This document shows, in pieces, positions 1 through 7,458 of a stretch of 8,990 nt of DNA. Below the pieces are notes generated by a model that ran no database searches, had not been told where the DNA came from, and saw only the letters and a program-made list of their open reading frames with translations. The position numbers and the translations under genes are program-made. The DNA comes from Planctomycetota bacterium (GTDB lineage Bacteria; Planctomycetota; Planctomycetia; Pirellulales; Pirellulaceae), in the NCBI GenBank assembly GCA_024274855.1, contig JAJSAJ010000330.1:1-8990 (forward strand), in the 5' to 3' direction. Every line of letters starts with the position of its first letter. Positions within the stretch are counted from its first letter, which is position 1.

Positions 1-269
1 AACAGGGCTGACAAGAACCGAGCGCTAGCTTTACTGGAAAACCCGTTTTTCTGTCAATAGCAGTGGCACATCGAGCGGACTTCGAACGTCGTTCCGTACA
101 GTGGAACCGTTGTGTGCACGTGCTCGAGAGCCGTGTTCCGGGTTTTGGCGGGGACGATGGAGGTAAACGGGCAGGCCCCGAGCGGTCCTGCTTGAACACC
201 GGATAGTCACGACGACGCGTCTCTCGAAGGTTATTCTTGTCCGCTGAGGGCCCTCTTGGATGACACCAA
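1..269. other. Region downstream of the peptidase gene, no supported gene
   Basis: A short minus-strand open frame (31-285) has an Arg-rich, low-hydrophobicity translation with no recognisable domain, so I do not call it. There is a 10-bp perfect palindrome gagggccctc at 246-255 without a loop or T-tract. No intrinsic terminator for the peptidase gene is visible. Confidence 0.55.
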
Positions 270-313
270 CCGATTCCAGAGACAAGGTCCTCCGATTCCA
301 GAGACAAGGTCCT
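270..313. repeat. Perfect 22-bp tandem duplication (two copies)
   Basis: The unit runs from ccgattccag to caaggtcct. Copy one is 270-291 and copy two is 292-313, with no mismatch and no gap. A fragment of a third copy may follow (ccgatta from 316). It lies 13 nt beyond the prepilin peptidase stop codon on the downstream side, outside the coding region. The unit has no strong self-complementarity, so it does not form a terminator. Confidence 0.93.
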
Positions 314-326
314 TACCGATTACGGC

Positions 327-1628
327 TCATACTTCGACGAACATCGCCTCACGTGCCAACCGCCAGCCCCACAACAGCCCGCCCATCAACACCAGGCAGC
401 AACCGACCATTCCGGGGATGAACCAGCCCAAGCCGAACATGGGCATCGCCCAGTCGGTCCAGACTGCTTGCCACTTGACCAATACAATCAGCGTAGCCAG
501 ACACAGATAAGGCCCAAACGCAATGTGGCGATCGCCGGTAAACAACCACTGAGCCAACGCGATAATCAGCGCGGAGAACGGAGCCAGAAAGAAGATCAGC
601 AGCGCCGGTTGCCAGCCTAGAAAAGCACCGATCATTGCCATCAGCGTCACATCGCCAAATCCCATCGCTTCGGCTTGCAAGGCATGGCCTCCCACAATGC
701 GGACGGCCCAGATCAGGCCGCCACCAAAGACCATTCCGACCGCGGCGGACAGCAGCGCTTCCCAACGTTGGCCTCCAACGGACCAGATACCGACGGCCAA
801 ACCGGACAAGGCCACCGCAATCCCCAACGGCACGGGCCATGTGCGCCGTCGCCAGATGCTGACGACCATGTAGAGCACCGCTCGGCCAAGCCCGCGACGA
901 ACGGTCCAGGTCTTATGCAGAATCGCAAAACACCAACTCCACACCGCGACCAAAACGACGGCCAGTCCGAATGGCCTATCCAGGGAAGTGGGCCACGACC
1001 AGGGCCCTCCAATCCCTTCTCGCCACGCCATTGAGACGGTTGACGACGTGAGGACCAACTGATGGATGGTCACTGACCCGTACGCCGGTTGAAACAAAGT
1101 GGGTAACAAACAGGCAGGCAACGCAGCGGCAAGCAGCAAGCCAAGGATGGTCCCGGGAACCGTAATTTCATCCGGTATCGTCTGTTCATCGAAGTCGATA
1201 AAGGTCGCGACAATCATCAAGCAAATCAGCACCAGATGGCTGAACACCTGGCTGTGCAAGACGACCATATCGGGTCCCGCACCCCGAATCGACGCCGGCC
1301 AGAGGATCTGTCGTTGCACTTCCAGCCAATAGAGCAACGTGAACCCCGCGCCCGTTCCGAGTTCGATCAGCATCGGTCGCACCCAAAACCCGGCGCCATG
1401 CCACGAACGTTCTCGGCGCATCGCAATCCAGCCAATCACGGGAACCCGATCGATCACGCGACGAGCCGGTGCCCCGTCCGGCGGCGGGGACCAGGGGCTC
1501 ACCGAACGCGAATTCCATGCGAGGCGATAGATTCCGCGATTCAATTGACCGCCGACCAGCATGCCAAACAGGGCCAACACGCCCAACCGAATCGGCATCG
1601 CGATATCCAAAATCAGATTCACCAACAT
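327..1628 (-). CDS. Type IV prepilin peptidase (A24 family aspartic protease), enlarged
   Basis: Integral membrane protease that cleaves the leader of type IV pilins and type II secretion pseudopilins, and in many members also methylates the new N-terminus. The two aspartate motifs are clear: FIDFDEQTIPDEIT (Asp145/147/153) and GFGD (323-326), each beside hydrophobic helices. The N-terminal A24_N-like region is recognisable (GGQLNRGIYRLAW; DRVPVIGWIAMRR; RPMLIELGTGAGF). The CxxC...CxxC zinc cysteines usually found there are absent; the equivalent stretches read SPWSPP and RSWHGAG. The protein has 433 aa against roughly 250-290 in classical members. The extra length sits mainly between the two catalytic motifs (about 170 residues, more than 100 above usual) and includes hydrophobic segments near 219-239, 266-283 and 291-313. 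ATG 1628 is used, with GAG 6 nt upstream; ATG 1598 is possible. It lies 72 nt after aroDE, so co-transcription is plausible. Substrates cannot be inferred here. Confidence 0.94.
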   Translation of the reverse strand: MLVNLILDIAMPIRLGVLALFGMLVGGQLNRGIYRLAWNSRSVSPWSPPPDGAPARRVIDRVPVIGWIAMRRERSWHGAGFWVRPMLIELGTGAGFTLLYWLEVQRQILWPASIRGAGPDMVVLHSQVFSHLVLICLMIVATFIDFDEQTIPDEITVPGTILGLLLAAALPACLLPTLFQPAYGSVTIHQLVLTSSTVSMAWREGIGGPWSWPTSLDRPFGLAVVLVAVWSWCFAILHKTWTVRRGLGRAVLYMVVSIWRRRTWPVPLGIAVALSGLAVGIWSVGGQRWEALLSAAVGMVFGGGLIWAVRIVGGHALQAEAMGFGDVTLMAMIGAFLGWQPALLIFFLAPFSALIIALAQWLFTGDRHIAFGPYLCLATLIVLVKWQAVWTDWAMPMFGLGWFIPGMVGCCLVLMGGLLWGWRLAREAMFVEV

Positions 1629-1700
1629 ACTGTTCTCATACTGCGTGCGGACGTCGCTCGTCTTGGAAAGAGGGTCCGCCAGGGCTGATCCGATCCCTAC

Positions 1701-3185
1701 TCAAAACCGCGCGGCTCCCGTGGCTCGCTTCAGTGCCAGTCGCATCACGTCCGCCGGGGGGCTCTGGTCCGTAAACAACTTGAATTGCAAAGCGGCACGC
1801 CGGACGAACATATCGACCCCCGTTACAATCCGACACCCTTTGTCGCGAGCCTGCTTGATCAACATCGTCTGTTCAGGGTTGTAGATCGTATCGAAGACGA
1901 TTCGTCCACGTCTCAATTGTGCGCCTTCAAACGGTGTTTCATCAACGTGAGGATGCATGCCTACCGGAGTGCAGTTGATCAGGATGTCTGTTTCCACATC
2001 TTTGCGCCGAGCCCACTCGACAGCACGGCTTTCCGAATACTCGGCCAGCTCACGCGCTTGCTCGAAGGTTCTTGCCGCGATGATAATATCGGCCTTTGCT
2101 TCGTGTAATCCGAAAACGACCGCTCTCGCAATGTTACCGGCCCCCAGCACCAAAGCGCGTTTTCCCTCAAGTGCCTGTCTCCTTTTGACACCCGCGCCTT
2201 TGACCAGCCCCGCCATTGCGGCTCGGTAATCGGTGTTGTACCCGTACGGCTGACCGTCCTCATGAAAGACGACCGTATTGACGGCGCGAATCTTCTCCGC
2301 TGCCTTGTCAACTTTGCTCAGGTAGTTCAACACGGTCTCCTTGTGGGGCGCGGCAATACTCAAACCGCGGATTCCCAACTCGTTATGCTCGCGCAGAAAA
2401 GGCCCGAGCGATTCGCCCGGAACCCGAAACGGGACACAGACAGCATTGATATCGAGGATCGAAAAGGCCGCATTGTGGACGACGGGAATCAAGCTCTGAC
2501 CAATTGGATCGCCGACCACGCCATAGACTTGGGTATCCGGATTGATGTCCTCGTAGTGATAGATCTGGGTCATCTGCCGAAAACTCAGCTGGCCCGGCGC
2601 AAGAGTTCGTTCGTGATGAAAGGTCGCATAAGTAAAGGGAGCCCCAAACTTGCCGGCCAGGATGCGCGAAGGCGTACCGATCTCGCCCATGCAGATTCCC
2701 ACGGTCGGGACAGTGGCATTCTGGACGAGTTGCAACATACGAATATTGTCGTGCGAGTGATTGGCCATGGTCGCCAGTTTGACGATATCCGCGTCCCGAT
2801 TGACCAGTCGCGCATGGATTGCATCGAGATCGTCCGGAGTATCCCGATAATTGTGCAAACTGACAATACGCCGTGTCTTGCCGTAACGGGGGATCTTATC
2901 GGCAATATCTTCTTCCAAATCGACGTATTCGACTCCTTCGGCAATCGCCGCTCGGAGCAGCATCATCCGCGACTCTTCGCTGCCCGTCCATTTTCCCTGA
3001 TCCTCGGCGCGCCGACACGTAATGACAACCGGACAAGGTCGATTGTGCAGCAACCGTTTCAAATTGATCTGGCGTCGCAGATAGTCGAGTCGAATTTCGA
3101 CCAGCTTCGCGCCTTGTTCAACCAAGTGCTTGTGTTCAGCCTTCACATGTCTATGACGCCCTCGGGCAATACTCACACAAATCAT
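1701..3185 (-). CDS. aroDE: Bifunctional type I 3-dehydroquinate dehydratase / shikimate dehydrogenase
   Basis: One cytoplasmic polypeptide of 494 aa for steps 3 and 4 of the shikimate pathway to chorismate. Residues 1-210 are a class I dehydroquinase: VEIRLDYL (Glu30, Arg32), catalytic His111 (VSLHNYRDTP), Schiff-base Lys136 (IVKLATMA), Arg174 (GTPSRI) and Gln199 (APGQL). From about 220 comes an AroE domain: YGVVGDPIGQSLIP, catalytic Lys282 (APHKE), Asp319 (GYNTD), the NADP-binding loop GAGNIARA (348-355), NCTPVGMHP and YNPEQT. The dehydroquinase half looks fully intact. In the AroE half the usual HSxSP reads QSLIP and the late MxVxQ reads MFVRR, so two shikimate contacts are replaced while the catalytic Lys-Asp pair remains. 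I chose ATG 3185 (MICVSIARGRH) over TTG 3206 because the domain begins at once; an AAGG sits about 11 nt upstream. It lies 155 nt after mutL. Such fusions are known in plants, chlamydiae and planctomycetes. Confidence 0.96.
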   Translation of the reverse strand: MICVSIARGRHRHVKAEHKHLVEQGAKLVEIRLDYLRRQINLKRLLHNRPCPVVITCRRAEDQGKWTGSEESRMMLLRAAIAEGVEYVDLEEDIADKIPRYGKTRRIVSLHNYRDTPDDLDAIHARLVNRDADIVKLATMANHSHDNIRMLQLVQNATVPTVGICMGEIGTPSRILAGKFGAPFTYATFHHERTLAPGQLSFRQMTQIYHYEDINPDTQVYGVVGDPIGQSLIPVVHNAAFSILDINAVCVPFRVPGESLGPFLREHNELGIRGLSIAAPHKETVLNYLSKVDKAAEKIRAVNTVVFHEDGQPYGYNTDYRAAMAGLVKGAGVKRRQALEGKRALVLGAGNIARAVVFGLHEAKADIIIAARTFEQARELAEYSESRAVEWARRKDVETDILINCTPVGMHPHVDETPFEGAQLRRGRIVFDTIYNPEQTMLIKQARDKGCRIVTGVDMFVRRAALQFKLFTDQSPPADVMRLALKRATGAARF

Positions 3186-3340
3186 CGGCCGGTCGACCTT
3201 GTACAAGAGCTAACGATCATAAGCAGGCGAAATCCACGATACCCCGAATGCTCGGCCCAGTAACTCACGCTCCCTGCCGAACCGTTCCTAATCGCGTCGT
3301 TGCAGGCGTGACACTATTGTGACCTCTGAAGGCGGTCGAA

Positions 3341-5203
3341 TCAAATCCGTTTGAAACGCTTGTCCAGTTCTTCGTTCGTAAAGACCAGCGAAGTGGGCCG
3401 TCCATGCGGACAATGATGTGTATCCTGATACAGGTGACGTTGCCGCAGCAACTCCGTAACCTCTTCCGTTGAAAGACGATCGCCCGCCTTGATTGCCGCC
3501 TTACAGGCGATCATATGCAGCAGCTCGTCAAGCAGATTTCGCCGATTGAGGGATTGTCCGTCGCCAGTGAGCTGCTGGACAACCTGCCGCAAAACGTCTT
3601 CCGGGCTAAAGTTGGCAAGCATCGCGGGATAGGAACTGACCAAGATCGTATCACCGCCGAACGGTTCGACTTCGATGCCCAGTTCGCGGAGCAACTCACG
3701 AGCCTCAAGGACAGCGGCGACTTCCGGAGGCATCAGGGAGACTGGATCAGGAACCAGCAGCCGCTGGGATTCCAGGGTTCCAGCCATGACACGACGACGC
3801 AGCTGCTCGTACAGAATTCGCTCGTGCAGCGCATGCTGATCGATCACAACCAGCCCCTGAGCGTCTTCGGCAACCAGGTAGCGGTTATGGACCTGCATTC
3901 CGACACCACGAGGCTCCGGAACGTCCGGAGGCGCGGAAATCTGGTTGGTCGAACCGGCCCCCTCGTCCGCCGGACCGTTCACGCCCTCCATCATCGATTG
4001 CCCAAAGGGCCGGAATGCGGGAGGACCCGCGTCCCACGGTGCCGCGCCGCTTGGTGCGGCCGAAAGTCCGGCCGGGCCGCCGGTTGAGTCGCTCAACGGT
4101 TCACCACGAGCCCATTGCACCAGCTTCTGGCGATGCTGTTGAGCATGGTGCGGGTCGTGCCCCGTCGAAGCAGCCGCCTCAACCGGCTCGCTCAACTGTG
4201 CTCGAGCGGTCAGGTCGGTTGCCAAGAACTTACTGCGCAGCGTTCCCAATAACTGGCTATACAAACGGCCCCCATCGGCAAAACGGACCTCCAATTTGGC
4301 TGGGTGCACGTTCACATCGACCATTTCCGGAGGCATCTCAAACCGGAGAAATGCGATTGGAAAGCGACCGGTCAACAGCAACCCTCGATAAGCTTCACCC
4401 AACGCATGCTGCAAGGATCGGTCTCGGATGTGTCGTCCGTTGAGCAACACGTACTGCATCCGATTGTTGCCCCGACTGAAACGAGGGTCGGCCACATAGC
4501 CGGCAATACGAACTCCCCCCTCCTGGCTTTCGATCCAGATCAGGCTGTCACCCAGTTCCGATCCAAAGAAGGCTCTGATTCGGTCGAGCCAACGTTCCAC
4601 ATAGGGAAGATCATGCACCACGCGATCATTGTGACGCAATGTCATTTGGATGGCCGGATTGGCCAAGGCGACGCGAGTAAAGGCCTCGGTCACGTGCCCC
4701 ATTTCCGTCTGTGTTGTCCGCAGAAACTTCCGCCGAACGGGCGTATTATAGAACAAGTTTCGCACTTCCAACGTAGTCCCCTGGGCACATCCACAGGGCT
4801 GTTGGTCACGGGCATGCCCCCCCTGAATCTCTAATTCAGCACCCGCATCCGAATCGGCCGATCGGCTTCGAATGACAAGTTGGCTGACTGCGGCGATGGA
4901 CGCCAACGCCTCACCACGAAACCCCATGGAACGAACCCGGAAAAGATCCTCGGCATCCTGGATCTTACTCGTGGCATGACTGGCCAGTGCCAACGGCAGT
5001 TGGTCCGCGGCAATTCCACATCCGTTGTCCGACACACGGATCAGTTGAGTTCCACCTTGCTGAATCGACACATCGATCCGAGTCGACCCGGCATCGACGG
5101 CATTTTCGATAAGCTCCTTGACGACACTCGCCGGCCGTTCGATGACCTCGCCCGCCGCGATCTTATTGACAACACCGGCAGAAAGTCGCTTGATATCGGG
5201 CAT
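3341..5203 (-). CDS. mutL: DNA mismatch repair protein MutL, endonuclease type
   Basis: MutL couples mismatch recognition by MutS to strand removal. The 620-aa length is typical. The N-terminal GHKL ATPase starts at IAAGEVIERP, with general base Glu30 (KELIENAVDAG), motif II DNGCGI (59-64), TSKI, and motif III GFRGEAL (94-100). A Pro/Ala/Gly-rich linker of roughly 100 residues follows. The C-terminal dimerisation domain carries DQHALHERILYE, which fits the metal-binding nuclease signature DQHA-x2-E-x4-E exactly. It also has ACKAAIKAGD and, near the end, CPHGRPT, the other metal-site motifs. The protein should therefore nick DNA itself, as in bacteria without MutH (family knowledge). I used ATG 5203 because the conserved domain begins a few residues later (MPDIKRLSAGVVNKI). 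An in-frame ATG at 5233 overlaps the regulator's stop codon as TGATG and would add ten residues; translational coupling is then likely. Confidence 0.98.
   Translation of the reverse strand: MPDIKRLSAGVVNKIAAGEVIERPASVVKELIENAVDAGSTRIDVSIQQGGTQLIRVSDNGCGIAADQLPLALASHATSKIQDAEDLFRVRSMGFRGEALASIAAVSQLVIRSRSADSDAGAELEIQGGHARDQQPCGCAQGTTLEVRNLFYNTPVRRKFLRTTQTEMGHVTEAFTRVALANPAIQMTLRHNDRVVHDLPYVERWLDRIRAFFGSELGDSLIWIESQEGGVRIAGYVADPRFSRGNNRMQYVLLNGRHIRDRSLQHALGEAYRGLLLTGRFPIAFLRFEMPPEMVDVNVHPAKLEVRFADGGRLYSQLLGTLRSKFLATDLTARAQLSEPVEAAASTGHDPHHAQQHRQKLVQWARGEPLSDSTGGPAGLSAAPSGAAPWDAGPPAFRPFGQSMMEGVNGPADEGAGSTNQISAPPDVPEPRGVGMQVHNRYLVAEDAQGLVVIDQHALHERILYEQLRRRVMAGTLESQRLLVPDPVSLMPPEVAAVLEARELLRELGIEVEPFGGDTILVSSYPAMLANFSPEDVLRQVVQQLTGDGQSLNRRNLLDELLHMIACKAAIKAGDRLSTEEVTELLRQRHLYQDTHHCPHGRPTSLVFTNEELDKRFKRI
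3806..3841 (-). other. MutL endonuclease metal-binding motif
   Basis: The codons encode Asp-Gln-His-Ala, two residues, Glu, four residues, Glu. This is the signature of nicking MutL proteins and is absent from MutL of MutH-dependent enterobacteria. No residue of the motif is changed. Confidence 0.93.
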
Positions 5204-5232
5204 ACAACAGGATTCCCCAATCCAGGAGGCCA

Positions 5233-6612
5233 TCAACGATCCAATGACCGAATACCGTATTTATCTAGTTTTCGGTAGAGTGTACGGGCACCAATACTCA
5301 GGATGCTCGCGGCCTCTTCCCGGTTTCCATTGGTCAGACCGAGGGTTTCCCGGATAGCAAACTCCTCGTATTTGGCCATCGGTTGACCGATCAGACTGGA
5401 AGGCCCGGCCCCAGACGGAAGCGGGGCAGGTCCTGTGTCCACCAATTCGGGCGGCAAATCATCAACATCCAGCAAACCGTCGATATCCAACACGACCATT
5501 GTCTCAACCGCATTTCGCAGCTCCCTCACGTTTCCAGGCCACTTGAAGGAAAAGAAGCAAGTCCGCACGGCGGGTGAGAATCGCAGCCCCGGCTTGCCGT
5601 GCCGCTTGCAGAAGTACTGCCGAAAATGCTCCATCAACGGGACAATGTCTTCTCGTCGTTCAGCCAGAGCGGGCAATTGGACCGTAATCACTTTCAGGCG
5701 ATAATAAAGGTCTTCGCGAAACCGCCCTTGTTCGACAGCTTGCTCCAAACTGCGGTTGGTCGCCGACAAGACGCGTACGTTGACATGGATCGTCTGGTTG
5801 TCGCCAAGTCGGTTAAAGGCATTTTCTTCGAGCACACGTAGCAGTTTGATCTGCGTCGACTGGGGCATGTCGCCCACTTCGTCCAGCAAGAGCGTTCCTC
5901 CGTTAGCGTACTCAAATGCCCCGACTCGATCAGCGACCGCGTCCGTGTATGCTCCACGAACGTGCCCAAACAGCTCACTTTCGACAAGCTTCTCCGCCAT
6001 GGCCGCGCAATTCAAAGCGACAATGCGTTTCCCCTTGCGAGGGCTGTTTTGGTGAATCGCCTGAGCGATCAGCTCCTTGCCGGTGCCGCTGCCACCGGTA
6101 ATCAAGACGGTGGCATCGGTCGGAGCAATCCGCTTGATTCGCTGGATCACTTGCTCCATCTTGTCACTGGCGTAGACAATACCCTCAAACCCAAATCGCT
6201 CGTCCAACCGCTGGTTCAACTCAAGATTGGCTCGGCGCAGACGCACAGCGTCAGCCGCCCGTTCGGTGACCGCCCGCAGACGTTTGGGCGTGATCGGCTT
6301 CTCGAGGAAGTTGAACGCGCCCTGCTGCATCGCCTCCACAGCTTTGGCCACACTCCCGTGGCCGGTCACCATGATCACCTCGGCATCCGGCAATGCCTCA
6401 TTGACTTGTGCCAACAACTGCATGCCGTCGATATCATTCATGACCAAATCGGTGATCACAACATCAAAGGTCTCTTCCTTGATAAACCGGGCACCCTCCG
6501 GTCCGGAAGCAGCCATCACACACGTATAGCCGACGCTCTGAAGGCTGTCTGCCATCGCCTGAGCGTGCGCTCGGTCGTTGTCGACGATCAGAACCCGAAT
6601 CGCCAATGCCAT
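5233..6612 (-). CDS. NtrC-family sigma-54-dependent response regulator
   Basis: Phosphorylation-controlled activator of RNA polymerase carrying sigma-54 (RpoN). With the start at 6612 it has 459 aa, normal for the family. The receiver (about 5-120) has phosphoacceptor Asp55 (ITDLVM), Thr83 and Lys105 (LEKP). The acidic pair at the first strand reads VDND: Asp11 is kept but the next position is Asn12. The AAA+ domain (about 143-370) has Walker A GGSGTGKE (173-180), Walker B LLLDE (Asp244-Glu245) and the FREDLYYRL segment with arginine-finger-type residues. The sigma-54 contact loop reads GAYTDA (220-225) instead of GAFTGA. A Fis-type helix-turn-helix closes the protein (NREEAASILSIGARTLYRKL). 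ATG 6612 gives the usual short N-terminus before RVLIVD, with a GAGG 11 nt upstream; ATG 6633 and GTG 6678 are alternatives. It follows the kinase directly and abuts mutL. Its target genes cannot be read from this window. Confidence 0.97.
   Translation of the reverse strand: MALAIRVLIVDNDRAHAQAMADSLQSVGYTCVMAASGPEGARFIKEETFDVVITDLVMNDIDGMQLLAQVNEALPDAEVIMVTGHGSVAKAVEAMQQGAFNFLEKPITPKRLRAVTERAADAVRLRRANLELNQRLDERFGFEGIVYASDKMEQVIQRIKRIAPTDATVLITGGSGTGKELIAQAIHQNSPRKGKRIVALNCAAMAEKLVESELFGHVRGAYTDAVADRVGAFEYANGGTLLLDEVGDMPQSTQIKLLRVLEENAFNRLGDNQTIHVNVRVLSATNRSLEQAVEQGRFREDLYYRLKVITVQLPALAERREDIVPLMEHFRQYFCKRHGKPGLRFSPAVRTCFFSFKWPGNVRELRNAVETMVVLDIDGLLDVDDLPPELVDTGPAPLPSGAGPSSLIGQPMAKYEEFAIRETLGLTNGNREEAASILSIGARTLYRKLDKYGIRSLDR
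5938..5955 (-). other. Sigma-54 contact loop with the variant sequence GAYTDA
   Basis: These six codons (gga gca tac acg gac gcg) sit right after ELFGHVR, where activators of this class carry GAFTGA. The threonine that touches sigma-54 is kept. Phe is replaced by Tyr, a mild and common change, and the second Gly by Asp, which is charged and less usual. Confidence 0.85.
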
Positions 6613-6696
6613 TGTTTCGTGAGCCTCGCACATGTCTCGATCATACAAAATAGAAGCGGTTAGGGAACAGTGGCCCACGTCAAAACGGAGCGGGCC

Positions 6697-7446
6697 CTAA
6701 ATCCGTCGAGGTGTCGGGAATTCGAGCGTGAACTTGGTACCGCGTCCCACGTCGCTTTGGACGCCAATTCGTCCACCATGGGCCTCGATGATCTTCCGCG
6801 CGGTGGGAAGCCCCAGGCCAGAGCCGCCGTCTTTCGTTGAAAAAAATGCTTCAAACATGTGCAAGGCTGTCCGGTCGTCAATGCCCTGCCCCGTGTCGAT
6901 CAGATCCAAAGCGACCCCGGTACGCGTCACTCGCGTGATCACCGTCAGATTGCCTCCGCCAGACATGGCTTCCAGCGAGTTCTTAACCAAATTGACCAGA
7001 GCCGCCTGAAGCGTCTCGGCATCGAGCAGGATTCCGGGTAAATCGGCTGCCAGATGCGGCAAGACCCGGACCCCCCGATCTCGCGCATCCACCTCAAACC
7101 ACTCCAACACGCTCTGAACCTGATCGTTCAAGTTCCCGGAAACAAGGTCCAGACGCCGCACACGAGCGAACTTGAGGAAATCATTCAGCAGATTCTCCAA
7201 ACGTGTACACTGCTCATGCACCATGTCAACGCGAGCTCGCAGACGCTGTTGCCCCGGCACATTGGCCGCCTCAAGATCTTCCGCCAAGAGATCCATGTTC
7301 ATGCGTATCACGGAGAGCGGGTTCTTGATCTCGTGGGCCAACGACCCAGCCAACTCGGCTAGCTCATTATAGTGCGACAGCAAACTCAGCGATTCCGGCT
7401 TATCTTCTCCATACGGCCAACTCGCCGCCTGTTTGCCATCATTCAT
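6697..7446 (-). CDS. Soluble sensor histidine kinase, NtrB-like core (HisKA + HATPase_c)
   Basis: Two-component kinase that should autophosphorylate on His38 and pass the phosphate to the response regulator encoded 84 bases downstream. In the 249-aa form used here, the H-box GSLAHEIKNPL spans 34-44 and is followed by the dimerisation helices. The N-box LVNLVKNSLEAM is near 150-161, with Mg-binding Asn156. The G1 box DTGQGI is at 184-189, the F-box FEAFFSTKDGG at 198-208, and the G2 box GSGLGL at 208-213. Before the H-box there are only about 33 residues: no transmembrane segment, no signal peptide, no room for PAS or GAF. It is therefore cytoplasmic and must receive its signal from a partner protein or directly on the core. 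I chose the ATG at 7446 because GAGGTGA lies 5 nt upstream; in-frame ATG 7473 and TTG 7482 lack a comparable site. The partner being the adjacent NtrC-type protein is inferred from gene order. Confidence 0.95.
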   Translation of the reverse strand: MNDGKQAASWPYGEDKPESLSLLSHYNELAELAGSLAHEIKNPLSVIRMNMDLLAEDLEAANVPGQQRLRARVDMVHEQCTRLENLLNDFLKFARVRRLDLVSGNLNDQVQSVLEWFEVDARDRGVRVLPHLAADLPGILLDAETLQAALVNLVKNSLEAMSGGGNLTVITRVTRTGVALDLIDTGQGIDDRTALHMFEAFFSTKDGGSGLGLPTARKIIEAHGGRIGVQSDVGRGTKFTLEFPTPRRI

Positions 7447-7451
7447 TCCCG

Positions 7452-7458
7452 TCACCTC
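7452..7458 (-). promoter_or_regulatory. Ribosome binding site that decides the kinase start
   Basis: The minus strand reads GAGGTGA, then CGGGA, then the ATG at 7446. This is the best Shine-Dalgarno match near any start in the window. The 5-nt spacing favours 7446 over the earlier in-frame starts at 7473 (ATG) and 7482 (TTG). Confidence 0.6.

Noticed and set aside
246..255. Palindrome gagggccctc as a terminator of the peptidase gene
   Set aside because: It has no loop and no T-tract on either strand.
31..285. Minus-strand open frame of 84 codons downstream of the peptidase gene
   Set aside because: No domain, Arg-rich, and it runs into the tandem repeat region; no evidence of coding.
349..840. 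Minus-strand open frame of 163 codons inside the peptidase gene
   Set aside because: It lies in another frame of a gene whose GFGD and membrane segments are in the 327-1628 frame.
2262..3263. Long plus-strand open frame (333 codons) across aroDE
   Set aside because: It is the antisense shadow of a gene with clear dehydroquinase and AroE motifs; its own translation shows no domain.
3286..3345. Possible sigma-70 promoter for aroDE on the minus strand (TTGATT, 17 nt, CACAAT)
   Set aside because: Each box matches only four of six consensus bases and the first overlaps the mutL stop codon; too weak to call.
5962..6663. Plus-strand open frame of 233 codons over the regulator gene
   Set aside because: Antisense shadow of the receiver and AAA+ coding sequence; composition is His/Arg-rich and unlike a protein family.
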